From positions 42,853-106,852 of the forward strand of contig QIAJ01000007.1 of the NCBI GenBank assembly GCA_003225495.1: a stretch of 64,000 bases of DNA. Reading direction: 5' to 3'. Shown piece after piece: positions 25,235 to 33,985 of this stretch. The translations under genes and the position numbers were made by a program. The notes below the pieces were generated by a model. That model saw nothing but the letters and a program-made list of their open reading frames with translations. It was not told where the DNA came from and ran no database searches. Numbering within the stretch: the first letter of the stretch is position 1; each line of letters opens with the position of its first letter. Origin of the DNA: Acidobacteriota bacterium (GTDB lineage: Bacteria; Acidobacteriota; Terriglobia; Terriglobales; Acidobacteriaceae).

Positions 25235-27025
25235 GTGCAAAGGCTTGGCTTCATGGAACGTGGAGCACCACCTATTCCGCTTGGCCTGATCTTTTTAGGG
25301 GCCTTCCTCATTCATGCGCCGCTGCTGCTCATGAAACTTCCGCTGAAGTCCTACGACACAAACTTTCACATCTTCTTCGCGTCGCATTACTCGCACCACT
25401 GGTTTGATCCGTGGAACGCGAAATGGTACGCCGGCTTTTCGCAGACAACCTATCCGCCTCTTCCCCAGCAGTGGGTAGCGATCGTTTCCCGTCTGATTGG
25501 GCTGGACATGGCCTATATGCTGGTTCAGTTCGCCGCCATTGTGCTTTTGACGCTGGGCGTGTACCGCTTTTCGAAGTTGTGGGTGGGAGCGCGGGCCGCC
25601 GGCTACGCTGCTCTGGCGAGCATTCTTCTCGGATCGGAAGCATTCCTGGTTTATTCGGCCGGACAACTGTCAACCACCTTCGCCGCGCCCCTTTACCTAA
25701 ACTCGCTTCCGTATCTCTATGAATGGATGCGCTGGCGCAACTGGCGTTCCTTGCTGAAAGGATCCGCGCTCGCGGTCGCGGCCGCGGCGGCTCACCACGC
25801 CACGCTTCTCTTCGGATCGTTTCTGTTCGCGATTCCAATTGTTGCGCTCGCGATCATCGATGTCCGCGAAAGCCGCCTAGCCCATGTGGGCAGCTTCATC
25901 ATTCGTACGATCTTCGTGACCGCGCTCGTGGGCACCATGATCGCTGTGGTGCTGTTGCCATTCTGGATCGCGCTCATCAATTACCCGGTTACCCAGGTTC
26001 CCATTCCCCATCCGAGCCGCTCGAATTACATCTTGAATCCGCAGTGGGGAGTGAACTTTTTTCTCGTTCCTTACGGTGCGATGATCCTCGCCCTGCCGTT
26101 TATTTTCATGCGGGGGTCGTCGAGCCCTCGACTTCGCCCTCTACTCCTGGGCTTCTGGGTTGCATTCCTTCTAGGACTGGGCGGAACCACTCCGGTCGCA
26201 AGGATGCTTCTAGGCCGCGCGTTCGAAGTGCTCACCATGGAGCGCTTTGCCTACTGGGCAACTTTGCTAGCGTTGCCCTTTATCGGATTGCTGGCAGAGG
26301 AACTCATCGATCGCTACAAGTGGCGAGCGGTCGCGGGATTGACGCTAGCCGCCGGAATGACCTGCGCTGTGGCAGTTTCCTGGGCGAGCTTCCGTCCAGC
26401 CGACGCCGAAGATTTCAAAGTAGAGTCCGTAGCCGGATGGCTCAATCGCGACGGTCACGATAGATACCGGTACGTCACTCTGGGCTTCGGCAATAAGATT
26501 GCGCGCCTGGCGGTACTCACGAACGCGAGTAGTGTCGATGGCGAATGGAACTCGGGCCGCATGCTGCCCGAACTGACTGAACACGGCGCTGGCGCTCTCA
26601 CCAGTTCCAAGTATTTCGGCAAAAACGGTCTCGACGCCCTGAGTGCAATTCTTCAACACGCCGACCGCTATGGATTGAAATGGGTTTTCATGAAGGATCC
26701 GTACTACGAGCCTTTGCTCGTTTTCTCGGGCTGGCGAAAAGTGGATGACCTCGAGAACCGGACGATCACAGTCTGGAGCAAAGAGGCGGTACCGCCCGCC
26801 ACGCCGATCGACTCGCCGCAGCGCCCGCTGGCGTGGGAAGGCGTGTTATGGGGCATTCTGCCGATCGGGAGCAGTATTCTCGCGATGTTGCTGGTGCTCA
26901 TCCCCGATCGCCGCTGGGCGGGCCAGACCGTTGTTAGCGATTCCGACAAAGCCGCGACCATGCCGAGCGCTGGCAGTGAATCATCGCCTGCCAACGATGA
27001 TCTGGTTCTTGGGAGGATCTCTTGA
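25235..27025 (+). CDS. Polytopic membrane protein, GT-C / PTPS_related type
   Basis: The 596-residue protein has about 11 membrane helices and a soluble C-terminal part. After the first helix comes SYDTNFHIFFASHYSHHWFDPWNAKWYAG, then YPPLPQQW: the acidic lumenal loop and pattern of the 6-pyruvoyl-tetrahydropterin-synthase-related membrane family, which is GT-C like and expected to use a polyprenyl-phosphate sugar. The GTG at 25235 has GGAGG six bases upstream; longer readings run antisense through the TPR gene. Its stop overlaps the next start (TTGA), the first of three coupled junctions. A GT2 polyprenyl-phosphate glycosyltransferase gene downstream at 29648 could supply its donor. Confidence 0.75.
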   Translation: MQRLGFMERGAPPIPLGLIFLGAFLIHAPLLLMKLPLKSYDTNFHIFFASHYSHHWFDPWNAKWYAGFSQTTYPPLPQQWVAIVSRLIGLDMAYMLVQFAAIVLLTLGVYRFSKLWVGARAAGYAALASILLGSEAFLVYSAGQLSTTFAAPLYLNSLPYLYEWMRWRNWRSLLKGSALAVAAAAAHHATLLFGSFLFAIPIVALAIIDVRESRLAHVGSFIIRTIFVTALVGTMIAVVLLPFWIALINYPVTQVPIPHPSRSNYILNPQWGVNFFLVPYGAMILALPFIFMRGSSSPRLRPLLLGFWVAFLLGLGGTTPVARMLLGRAFEVLTMERFAYWATLLALPFIGLLAEELIDRYKWRAVAGLTLAAGMTCAVAVSWASFRPADAEDFKVESVAGWLNRDGHDRYRYVTLGFGNKIARLAVLTNASSVDGEWNSGRMLPELTEHGAGALTSSKYFGKNGLDALSAILQHADRYGLKWVFMKDPYYEPLLVFSGWRKVDDLENRTITVWSKEAVPPATPIDSPQRPLAWEGVLWGILPIGSSILAMLLVLIPDRRWAGQTVVSDSDKAATMPSAGSESSPANDDLVLGRIS

Positions 27026-28152
27026 CTGGCAGCCGGCTGCTCGGAATCATTCTCATCATTGCCACGGTCGTACTGGTGGTGATGGGCACCATTCACCCGA
27101 ATCAGTCCGGCGCAATGATTGCTGACTCTCGCGCCCGATTGATAGGCTCCGCCTCGTCGCCTCAGGACGCGGTCAACAACCTGATGCAGCAGATTGGCCG
27201 TCGCACCTGGGAGGCTGCTTACGCCAGCCTTGCTAATAAAGGCGAGTTCACGGAGACCGAATTTGTTCGCGATTTGAACGGCAACTACGGCAGTCTTCGC
27301 AGCTACGCAAACCTCGACGGCTTCGATTCTCAACCCCTTCGCGCTTCGGGAGACGAAGCCCAAGTGCGCGCCCGGATGCGATGGGCGTCAGTAGTTGGGA
27401 TCTTCGAAGACTCGCGCGACCTGCGCGTCGTTCGAAATGGAAGCCAATGGGAAGTCGCTTGGCCAATTGTTAGGGAAGCGAAGGTGCCACCGCAGGTAAT
27501 TCCCGTGAACTACTTGCGCTGGGACGTTGTCTACCGGGGAGCCGAGGACGACTGGGGCGCCCAGGACGTTGAGGCGCCCCATGTTCGAATCATTGCCATG
27601 CATCCGGTCGACCGCGGCGGCGGAGTGGTGATCCTGGGAGAGGTTCTCAATGAAGATGTCGTTCCCGCTTTCGTGACCGTCAAGGCTAGTCTGCTTGGCA
27701 GCAACGGATCCACCCTCGCGACCGAAGACAGCTTCGACAAGATCTCCCACATTCTTCTGCCGAAGCAAGTTTCTCCGTTCCGCATCGATTTTCGGAACGT
27801 GAGGCTTTCCCAGGTGGATAGCGTGCGCATCCAGCCTTCCGCGAATCTGGTTGCGGCTTCTGCCGACCCAGTAATCGGAATCGAAGGACAGAAACTTACT
27901 CCGCTGCCGGATTCTTCTTTAACCGGGTCGCTCGTCAATCAGAGCGGACAAGTCGTGAACGTGGCTCACGTCATCGGCACTTTCTACGACAACAAAGGAC
28001 AGATCGTCTGGGTTGCCGACCAGTATCCCAGCCGGGCATTGCTGCCACAAACGCCGGTTCCGTTCACGATTTCACTCCCGGCAGATGTTTCCAACAAAGT
28101 TGGAAGCTATCGAGTAGTCGCAAGCACCTATAGTTCGAGTCGTTTTCAATGA
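27022..28152 (+). CDS. Membrane-anchored extracytoplasmic protein of unknown function
   Basis: Not recognised beyond its build: an N-terminal anchor (LLGIILIIATVVLVVMGTI), then an NTF2-like region (about residues 40-165, DAVNNLMQQIGRRTWEAAYASLANK to WEVAWPIV), and a C-terminal beta-sandwich-like region (about 180-370, VVILGEVLNEDVVPAFVTVKASLL, then VAHVIGTFYDNKGQIVWVADQY), reminiscent of the FxLYD-type modules. Starts at TTG within the previous stop codon (TTGA), with GGAGG five bases upstream, and ends with an ATGA overlap, so its translation is coupled on both sides. That arrangement suggests a stoichiometric complex with the polytopic protein at 25235. Confidence 0.65.
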   Translation: MTGSRLLGIILIIATVVLVVMGTIHPNQSGAMIADSRARLIGSASSPQDAVNNLMQQIGRRTWEAAYASLANKGEFTETEFVRDLNGNYGSLRSYANLDGFDSQPLRASGDEAQVRARMRWASVVGIFEDSRDLRVVRNGSQWEVAWPIVREAKVPPQVIPVNYLRWDVVYRGAEDDWGAQDVEAPHVRIIAMHPVDRGGGVVILGEVLNEDVVPAFVTVKASLLGSNGSTLATEDSFDKISHILLPKQVSPFRIDFRNVRLSQVDSVRIQPSANLVAASADPVIGIEGQKLTPLPDSSLTGSLVNQSGQVVNVAHVIGTFYDNKGQIVWVADQYPSRALLPQTPVPFTISLPADVSNKVGSYRVVASTYSSSRFQ

Positions 28153-29048
28153 GAAGCTGGGTCACACTTCTGTGCGCATTGATTGTTGTCGTGACTGTGC
28201 CCGGTCTGGCGGGCCACGCCTCGGCGCAGGCGTCAGATCTGCGCTTTCCTCAGAAAGTGGAAGCCGGAACAGCGTTCTCTGTGTCCACCACCGGCTCTGG
28301 CAGCGCTACGCTGTACATCATTGGCCCCGGAGACACGATTCGCCGCGTGGTGCATCTGGGTGAAAGCATCTCCTTCGGTCCTGATGATCTGCACAACGCC
28401 GGGCACTACGTGGCGTTTCTGGTGAGTGGATCATCGACCCAGAATGCGCAGTTTGAAGTGACCGCCTCCCATCAAGCTGCAACCCTAAGTTTTCTGGCGA
28501 AGCCCTCCCGCTTACCCGTGAATCTTCCCAATGGAGTGAGCGGTGTCGCCTACGTGTTCGACATTTTCCGCAATCTCATCTTGCAGCCGCAGCAGATATC
28601 TTTCGAGCTCTCCGATTCCTCCGGTCGCGCTCAAATCCGTTCCGCCACCAGCCGCGATGGAGTGGCGTGGGTGAAGATGAACTCCGCCGCCAAGGCAGGT
28701 CCTGCCCAGTTTCAGGCGGAGGTCGCCAGCGTTCGCAACAAGAGGGTGATTCAGCAGGTACCCGGCGATCCGTGTTCAATCAGGATGACCGCTCACGGAT
28801 TGGGCCAAAAAGATAAAGCAAGAGTCGCTCTCGAGACGGAGCCTGTGCGCGATTGCAACGGCAATCCGGTGCCCGACGGCACAATCGTCACCTTCACGGA
28901 GACTTACCAGGGCGGTCAATCCATGGTGGACGTACCGCTGAAGCGCGGAGTAGCGAAGACCGAGCTGCCTTCTCACAACGGTGCGGTTATTTCCGTCGCT
29001 TCGGGCGTCGTGATGGGCAATGAAATTCGCTGGAGCGGCGGATTATGA
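28149..29048 (+). CDS. Secreted protein of unknown function with Ig-like beta domains
   Basis: A 299-residue Sec-exported protein (signal MRSWVTLLCALIVVVTVPGLAGHASA). The rest reads as three beta-sandwich segments: VEAGTAFSVSTTGSGSATLYIIGPGDT, then VNLPNGVSGVAYVFDIFRNLILQPQQISFEL, then CNGNPVPDGTIVTFTETYQGGQS, the last like the invasin/Ig-like (Big_1) pattern DxNGNPVPDGTxVxF. Two cysteines (about residues 208 and 235) may pair. Starts in an ATGA overlap with the gene before it and ends in another with the gene after it. Probably a periplasmic part of the same assembly. Confidence 0.65.
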   Translation: MRSWVTLLCALIVVVTVPGLAGHASAQASDLRFPQKVEAGTAFSVSTTGSGSATLYIIGPGDTIRRVVHLGESISFGPDDLHNAGHYVAFLVSGSSTQNAQFEVTASHQAATLSFLAKPSRLPVNLPNGVSGVAYVFDIFRNLILQPQQISFELSDSSGRAQIRSATSRDGVAWVKMNSAAKAGPAQFQAEVASVRNKRVIQQVPGDPCSIRMTAHGLGQKDKARVALETEPVRDCNGNPVPDGTIVTFTETYQGGQSMVDVPLKRGVAKTELPSHNGAVISVASGVVMGNEIRWSGGL

Positions 29049-29557
29049 CTCCGACCTCCGTAGCTCGCAAAACACTTCTGGCCGCGGTCCCACTTCTCGC
29101 CGCTCTATTCCTGTCCGCTGCAGGGCAGCCGACTGTACACGTCGCTCCGATGGATTCGGTTGGCCCGCGCCCGGTTGAGCAGCAAACTCGATCCTCGATC
29201 GTCCGCGATTACCTGCAAGCATGGCAGAGCATGGGCACTGCTCTGGGCGAGAATCGCCCCGACCTGCTCGATGCTTCGTTCGTAGGCCTTGCAAAAGACA
29301 AATTAGCGGACACGATTCGCGAGCAACGAAGCCTCGGAATTGCAAGCAGCTATCGCGATCAGTCTCACGATCTCCAGGTCGTCTTCTACTCTCCCGAAGG
29401 ACTCTCGATTCAACTCCTCGATACCGTCGAATACGACGTTGAAGTCCGCGACCACGGAAAGACCGTGGGTACGCAGCATGTCCGCACACGCTACGTTGCT
29501 GTCCTTACTCCCACGGAGTCCCGATGGAAAGTGCGTGTCTTCCAAAGCGGAAGCTGA
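29045..29557 (+). CDS. Small exported protein of unknown function
   Basis: A 170-residue protein with signal MTPTSVARKTLLAAVPLLAALFLSAAG followed by a compact domain: SSIVRDYLQAWQSMGTALGENRPDLLDASFVGLAKDKL, then LQVVFYSPEGLSIQLLDTVEYDVEV and YVAVLTPTESRWKVRVFQ. The helix-then-curved-sheet order and the closing W-K-V strand suggest an NTF2-like fold, but I cannot name a family. Begins in an ATGA overlap and closes the four-gene coupled run starting at 25235. A GT2 gene begins 90 bp later and may be in the same operon. Confidence 0.6.
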   Translation: MTPTSVARKTLLAAVPLLAALFLSAAGQPTVHVAPMDSVGPRPVEQQTRSSIVRDYLQAWQSMGTALGENRPDLLDASFVGLAKDKLADTIREQRSLGIASSYRDQSHDLQVVFYSPEGLSIQLLDTVEYDVEVRDHGKTVGTQHVRTRYVAVLTPTESRWKVRVFQSGS

Positions 29558-29647
29558 TCGTAGGAGGAAAAAGAAAGATTTATCCAGAAAAGCCTGCATT
29601 GAAGGAAGCAGCGTTTACTTCTTTAATACGACCCCAGGGAGCTTCGA

Positions 29648-30643
29648 ATGATCTCAGTAGTGATTCCAATCTACAACGAAGAAGAAATCATCTCGTTACT
29701 TCATCGCGCACTGTCCGATGCCATGGACAAGGTGGACGACAACTGGGAAGTCGTATACGTTAATGACGGTTCGGACGATTCCTCTCTTGACCTGCTGCGG
29801 CAATTGCAGTCGGACGATTCTCACGTCGTGGTAGTCGATCTGTCGCGCAACTGGGGACACATGGGAGCGCTGCACGCCGGTCTGCAAACGGCCCGCGGCG
29901 ACGCAATCGTTCTCATGGATGGGGACCTGCAGGATCCGCCTGACATTGTGCCCAAGATGGTTGCAGCCTGGCGCGGCGGCGCGCAGGTGGTCACCGCGGT
30001 GCGCAGAAGTCGCCAGGAGAGCCGTAAAGCGCTGGCTATGCTCTTCCCGCTGTTTTACAAGATTCTGGGAGCGATCTCGGACTATCCGATTCCTCTCAAC
30101 GCCGGAATTTTCGGGCTAATCGATCGTCAGGCTCTGGACTCCATCAACTCCTTACGCGAAGGTAACCGCTATCTGCCTGGCCTCCGAGCTTGGGTTGGAT
30201 ACCGGACCGCCGTCGTGTACTACGACCGCCAGGATCGCGTCGGTGGCGAAGGCAAGCTAAGCTTCATCAGCCGCATCAAGTATGCGATGGATGCGATCAC
30301 CAGCTTCAGCTACAAGCCTCTCCGCCTGAGTTTCGTTCTTGCGGGCATCGCAGTCTTCATCGCCGCAGTTATGGGAGTTCTCGGATTACTCTCCGACTCC
30401 AATGCGATGGAGTACGGCCTCTTCGCCGCCATTTTCTTCATGACCAGCCTGCCGCTCTTCTGTGTTGGGATTCTCGGGGAATATCTGGGTCGCGTTTATG
30501 ACGAAGTCAGGCAGCGGCCTCTCTCGATAATCAATCGCGTGTATCGCACCGACCAGATGTTTACCACGCAGCAGTTGGATTCGGAAAAGATGCGCGCTGC
30601 GATGCACGACACCGTGCTCGATAAACTTTTTCCAGCTGCCTGA
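29648..30643 (+). CDS. GT2 polyprenyl-phosphate glycosyltransferase (DPM1/GtrB-like)
   Basis: An inverting GT-A enzyme that loads a sugar onto polyprenyl phosphate at the inner membrane. Motifs: ISVVIPIYNEEEIISLL at the start, VNDGSDDSSLDLL, the metal-binding block LMDGDLQDPPDIVPKM, and KRLxYDRxxRVGGEGKLSF-like region (VYYDRQDRVGGEGKLSF). Two C-terminal membrane helices (LSFVLAGIAVFIAAVMGVLGLL and YGLFAAIFFMTSLPLFCVGILGEYLGRVY) mark the GtrB/ArnC subgroup. GGGAG precedes the ATG. The lipid-linked sugar could be the donor for the GT-C-like protein at 25235. The sugar is unknown. Confidence 0.9.
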   Translation: MISVVIPIYNEEEIISLLHRALSDAMDKVDDNWEVVYVNDGSDDSSLDLLRQLQSDDSHVVVVDLSRNWGHMGALHAGLQTARGDAIVLMDGDLQDPPDIVPKMVAAWRGGAQVVTAVRRSRQESRKALAMLFPLFYKILGAISDYPIPLNAGIFGLIDRQALDSINSLREGNRYLPGLRAWVGYRTAVVYYDRQDRVGGEGKLSFISRIKYAMDAITSFSYKPLRLSFVLAGIAVFIAAVMGVLGLLSDSNAMEYGLFAAIFFMTSLPLFCVGILGEYLGRVYDEVRQRPLSIINRVYRTDQMFTTQQLDSEKMRAAMHDTVLDKLFPAA

Positions 30644-30665
30644 GCCGGTTCTTCCCCGGCCCGCC

Positions 30666-31640
30666 TCAGCGTCCAGAAGACCCTGCGGCGGGCTTGCATT
30701 TTTCCAGACCGCGTTCAATGGCAGTGCTCTCTTCGTAGTCATTCCAGGTTGCAATCAGGAGGAAGGGAAGGGGATTGTTCGCGGGATAGTAGTCACGACG
30801 CAGCTTCATAGTGTCCTGAAACGTCTCTCCGCAGCGCTGCGACATGTAGCGGTTCAGGCTCCACGAAGCCTTTCGATCATCGAAGCCAGGCCAGGCGGCA
30901 CCCACCGCAATTTTGTCAGGATACTTGCTCTGCATCGTCTGATAAAAGTAGCGCAGGTAGTCTTCGCCCCAGTTGCTTCCATCCGGAGACCAGCCTTTTT
31001 TGCCTGGATTGATCCACGCATAGAAGCCGTCAAATGATTTCTCGGACGGTCCCGGAGAAAATTCATGAATCAACAGCGGCGGTGGATTCCACGAGTTCGT
31101 CTGCTCCCGCACTCGATTCCAATCCGTGTGGCCGCCCTTTGGAAATATGAAGATCACGGGCCGCCCGCGATACTCGAGATAAGCCTTCCGGCCGCGGGAA
31201 TCGACCGCGAGATATTTCTGATGAAATGTTTCGAAAGCCGAGAGGGCGTCATCGGTCGACTGATCGGGGCTTTGATTCGATTCATCAAACATCATGGCTA
31301 CACTGAAATTCTGTTCGGCCGCAATTGATTGGATTAGGGCATAGCTTTTGTCCAGAAAAGGCTCTCGATCTCCGTACCAGTCGATGACAAATCCCGTAAT
31401 ACCCAGGTTTTTGGCAGCCGCAATCTGCTTCTTGATGACCACTGGATCCTGCGAGGAGTAACCGACGTCGATGTGCCGGGGGTGCCCAAACCACGGCTCG
31501 TAGACGGCAAGGACCTTCGTCGGCGTAGTATTGGCCTCTGAATTCTGGTGCAGAGAGCGGTGCAGGCTGTTCTGGGAGCAGCCCTGATGGAAAAACAGCA
31601 ATATCAGGGCAGCGAAGCTGAATCGGTAGTCATTTGCCAT
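30666..31640 (-). CDS. GH99/GH71-like glycoside hydrolase lipoprotein
   Basis: The 324-residue protein resembles the endo-acting GH99-like group: VLAVYEPWFGHPRHIDVGY near the N-terminus, GITGFVIDWYGDREPFLDKSY, VAMMFDESNQ, FDGFYAWINPG, and the closing WNDYEESTAIE whose glutamates are typical of this group. A signal with FFHQGC at about residue 22 suggests lipidation, though Q at -2 and H at -3 are not ideal. Enzymes of this group cut alpha-linked mannan or glucan chains. The gene converges with the GT2 gene and may trim or recycle the local polysaccharide. Confidence 0.75.
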   Translation of the reverse strand: MANDYRFSFAALILLFFHQGCSQNSLHRSLHQNSEANTTPTKVLAVYEPWFGHPRHIDVGYSSQDPVVIKKQIAAAKNLGITGFVIDWYGDREPFLDKSYALIQSIAAEQNFSVAMMFDESNQSPDQSTDDALSAFETFHQKYLAVDSRGRKAYLEYRGRPVIFIFPKGGHTDWNRVREQTNSWNPPPLLIHEFSPGPSEKSFDGFYAWINPGKKGWSPDGSNWGEDYLRYFYQTMQSKYPDKIAVGAAWPGFDDRKASWSLNRYMSQRCGETFQDTMKLRRDYYPANNPLPFLLIATWNDYEESTAIERGLEKCKPAAGSSGR

Positions 31641-31836
31641 GTCTTTAGACTTAATTAGAGGCGCCAGACGCCAGCCCGGGTTGTAGTTATGACGTCTCCT
31701 TTAAGAAGCCGCCAACGAGCAGCCTGCCGTTCGTTACCGGCATCTGAGAACTAACTCTTTTGGTGATCGGCATTTGCAGGTCTCCAAGCAGAATGGGGTT
31801 ACTTAACAGCAACCCTCCTCCGGAGCGGAGTCTGAA

Positions 31837-33855
31837 GTGCCACAGAGTACAACGCCACAACTCGAAGCAGTAGCCTCGACGCCCACCCATCGAGTCCTCA
31901 GCGGCAGTGCCATTATGCTGACCGGCTTGGGCCTCGTGACCCTGATCAATTTTGGCTACAACATTGCCGTCGCGCGATTCCTTGGCCCGACCGCTTTCGG
32001 CCACACTACCGCTGTCTACACGCTGCTCATTCTCATCTCCTCGGTCACACTGTCGTTTCAGATTCTCACCGCGAAGATGGTGGCGCAGCAAGCATCTCCC
32101 CAGGCGCAAGCTACCGTCTATAAGGCATTTCATTGGCGAGGGTGGATTGCCGGCGCTGTAGTCGCTTTGCTGCTTCTTGTCTTTCGGCACGCAGTCACCG
32201 ACTATCTCAATCTTCCGGATACGCTTCTGATCGAACTGCTGGCAATCGGAACGGCGTTTTACGTTCCGCTCGGAGCGCGCCGAGGCTATATCCAGGGAGT
32301 CTGCCGTTTCCGACATCTAGCTTCCAATCTGGTTCTCGAAGGCGTTGTCCGGTTCGTGGGATCTTTGGCGCTCATCGTGGCGGGTGCCGGCGTGAAAGGC
32401 GTAATTGCCGCCAATGCGGCCGCTGTGGTGGGGGCTTATTTCCTGGCGCGGCCGAAGCTTATGACTTCGTCGAAGGATGCGCCCGAGGTGCCCATCGCTT
32501 TTCGGGAGGGGTTGCAAGCGGCGGTATTCTTCGCTGGACAAGTGGTCATTAACAACTGCGACATCGTGGTAGTGAAACATTTCTTCCCGTCAGAGTCGGC
32601 CGGAATTTATGCTGCGGTCGCCATGGTCGGACGGGTCGTGTTTGCTTTCTCCTGGGCGGTGGTCAGCAGCATGTTTCCGATAGTTGCTGAAACGAGCAGC
32701 CGGAAACAACGTGAAGACTACGGCGTTCTGGGGACCTCTCTGCTGTTGGTCATGGCCATCTGTCTGCTGTTCGTCGTGACCCTCTCACTCGCCCCGGGTC
32801 AACTATGGACATGGCTCTTTGGTAGCCAGTTCGCAACTGCCCATGGCATAGCTTTCTCCAACCTGTTGACGCTCTATGCAGTTTCAACCGGAATTTACGC
32901 CCTGAGCGTCGTTATCATCGCGTACGAAATGTCGCGCAAGATCGCCAATACTGGATGGTTCCAGCTGCTGATCAGCGGCGTCGTAATTGCCGGAATCTAC
33001 TTCTTCCACTCGTCACTGGCGCAAGTGATCTGGGTTCAAGTGATCACGATGATTTTCCTGCTTCTCTGCGTGGCGATTCCATTCTTGGTCTCGTGGGCGA
33101 AGCGGCACCACGACGCCGAACGTTTCACGTTCCCTGGCTTCGTCCGTCTTCGCCGCCGTGTCTCGGAAGACGAAGTCATTGCGGAATTTCTGAAAAGCGA
33201 TTTCCAGTGTCCGGAGTTTGAAGACTATCAGGAAGCTACGGGCCGCATTGTGACTTCCCCGGCTCTGCAAGATGCCGACGAGAACAAAGTCCGTCGAGCT
33301 CTCCTGTTCATTCGCCACGGATCTCTCTGGAGAGAACTTCCCCGTGGAACACAATGGTTCGAAGCTGAAATTGGACTTGATGACCTTCAACGGATTCGAG
33401 TATTTCCGCGCGCCCACTGGCGGAAGCTCGCTGTTGGTGATTTCAGCATCACGCAGGTCGCTGAGAGAATTACAGATGAGCGTTTTCGAAACCGCACTCC
33501 GGAAGCATTTCGCGCGAAAATTCACGATCTACGGGCACAACTTCAGTTGGACGACAGTCCCATCGCTGGTGCTGTCCTTCTAATCGGGATCGACGAAACC
33601 GGGCCTTTCACAATCCTGGACGGTAATCATCGGCTATTAGCCGCTATGCTGGCAACGCCGGAAGCCGTGGATCGCCTCACATTCTATTGTGGTTTATCTC
33701 CGAGGATGGCGCAATGCTGCTGGTATCAGACGAACGTCCTCACCTTGGCTCGCTACGCACGCAACTTGGTCCGCCATTTCATACACGATCCGGACAGAGA
33801 GCTGGTCCGGCTTTTGCACCATACGGACAGTCAACGCCAAAACATGGTGGCATAG
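31837..33855 (+). CDS. Wzx-like polysaccharide flippase fused to a ParB/sulfiredoxin-like domain
   Basis: Residues 20-425 form a MATE/Wzx-type flippase with about 12 membrane helices (LINFGYNIAVARFLGPTAFG at the first pair; SSMFPIVAETSSRKQREDYG mid-protein), which should move lipid-linked saccharide across the inner membrane. After a basic junction, residues 430-672 form a soluble cytoplasmic region with helices and ILDGNHRLLAAML at residues 593-605. DGNHR-x-x-A is the nucleotide-binding signature seen in ParB/sulfiredoxin/SerK-type folds. I know of no standard flippase with this tail. GTG start with CGGAG six bases before it. There is no frameshift or stop at the junction, so it is a true fusion in this sequence. 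Confidence 0.8.
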   Translation: MPQSTTPQLEAVASTPTHRVLSGSAIMLTGLGLVTLINFGYNIAVARFLGPTAFGHTTAVYTLLILISSVTLSFQILTAKMVAQQASPQAQATVYKAFHWRGWIAGAVVALLLLVFRHAVTDYLNLPDTLLIELLAIGTAFYVPLGARRGYIQGVCRFRHLASNLVLEGVVRFVGSLALIVAGAGVKGVIAANAAAVVGAYFLARPKLMTSSKDAPEVPIAFREGLQAAVFFAGQVVINNCDIVVVKHFFPSESAGIYAAVAMVGRVVFAFSWAVVSSMFPIVAETSSRKQREDYGVLGTSLLLVMAICLLFVVTLSLAPGQLWTWLFGSQFATAHGIAFSNLLTLYAVSTGIYALSVVIIAYEMSRKIANTGWFQLLISGVVIAGIYFFHSSLAQVIWVQVITMIFLLLCVAIPFLVSWAKRHHDAERFTFPGFVRLRRRVSEDEVIAEFLKSDFQCPEFEDYQEATGRIVTSPALQDADENKVRRALLFIRHGSLWRELPRGTQWFEAEIGLDDLQRIRVFPRAHWRKLAVGDFSITQVAERITDERFRNRTPEAFRAKIHDLRAQLQLDDSPIAGAVLLIGIDETGPFTILDGNHRLLAAMLATPEAVDRLTFYCGLSPRMAQCCWYQTNVLTLARYARNLVRHFIHDPDRELVRLLHHTDSQRQNMVA

Positions 33856-33892
33856 AATTCCCGCAGCCTGACGTAGGAAAACAAATAGTTCG

Positions 33893-33935
33893 AAAAAATC
33901 GAGCCACCAGCGTATGTCGCATTCGCTGGTGGCTC
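33893..33935 (-). terminator. Terminator between convergent flippase and sigma genes
   Basis: Twelve-base perfect stem GAGCCACCAGCG / CGCTGGTGGCTC (33901-33912 and 33924-33935) with an 11-base loop. On the minus strand it is followed by GATTTTTTCG, a strong T tract for the sigma gene; on the plus strand ATTTGCTT is weaker, so termination there is less sure. Confidence 0.85.
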
Positions 33936-33985
33936 ATTTGCTTCACAGGAGTTACTTCTGAATTTCGCTATCGGAACCGCAACAT

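Noticed and set aside
25723..26463. 246-codon plus-strand frame inside the GT-C-like gene
   Set aside because: Arg/Ser/Pro-rich, out of frame with a strongly supported membrane protein; no start signal.
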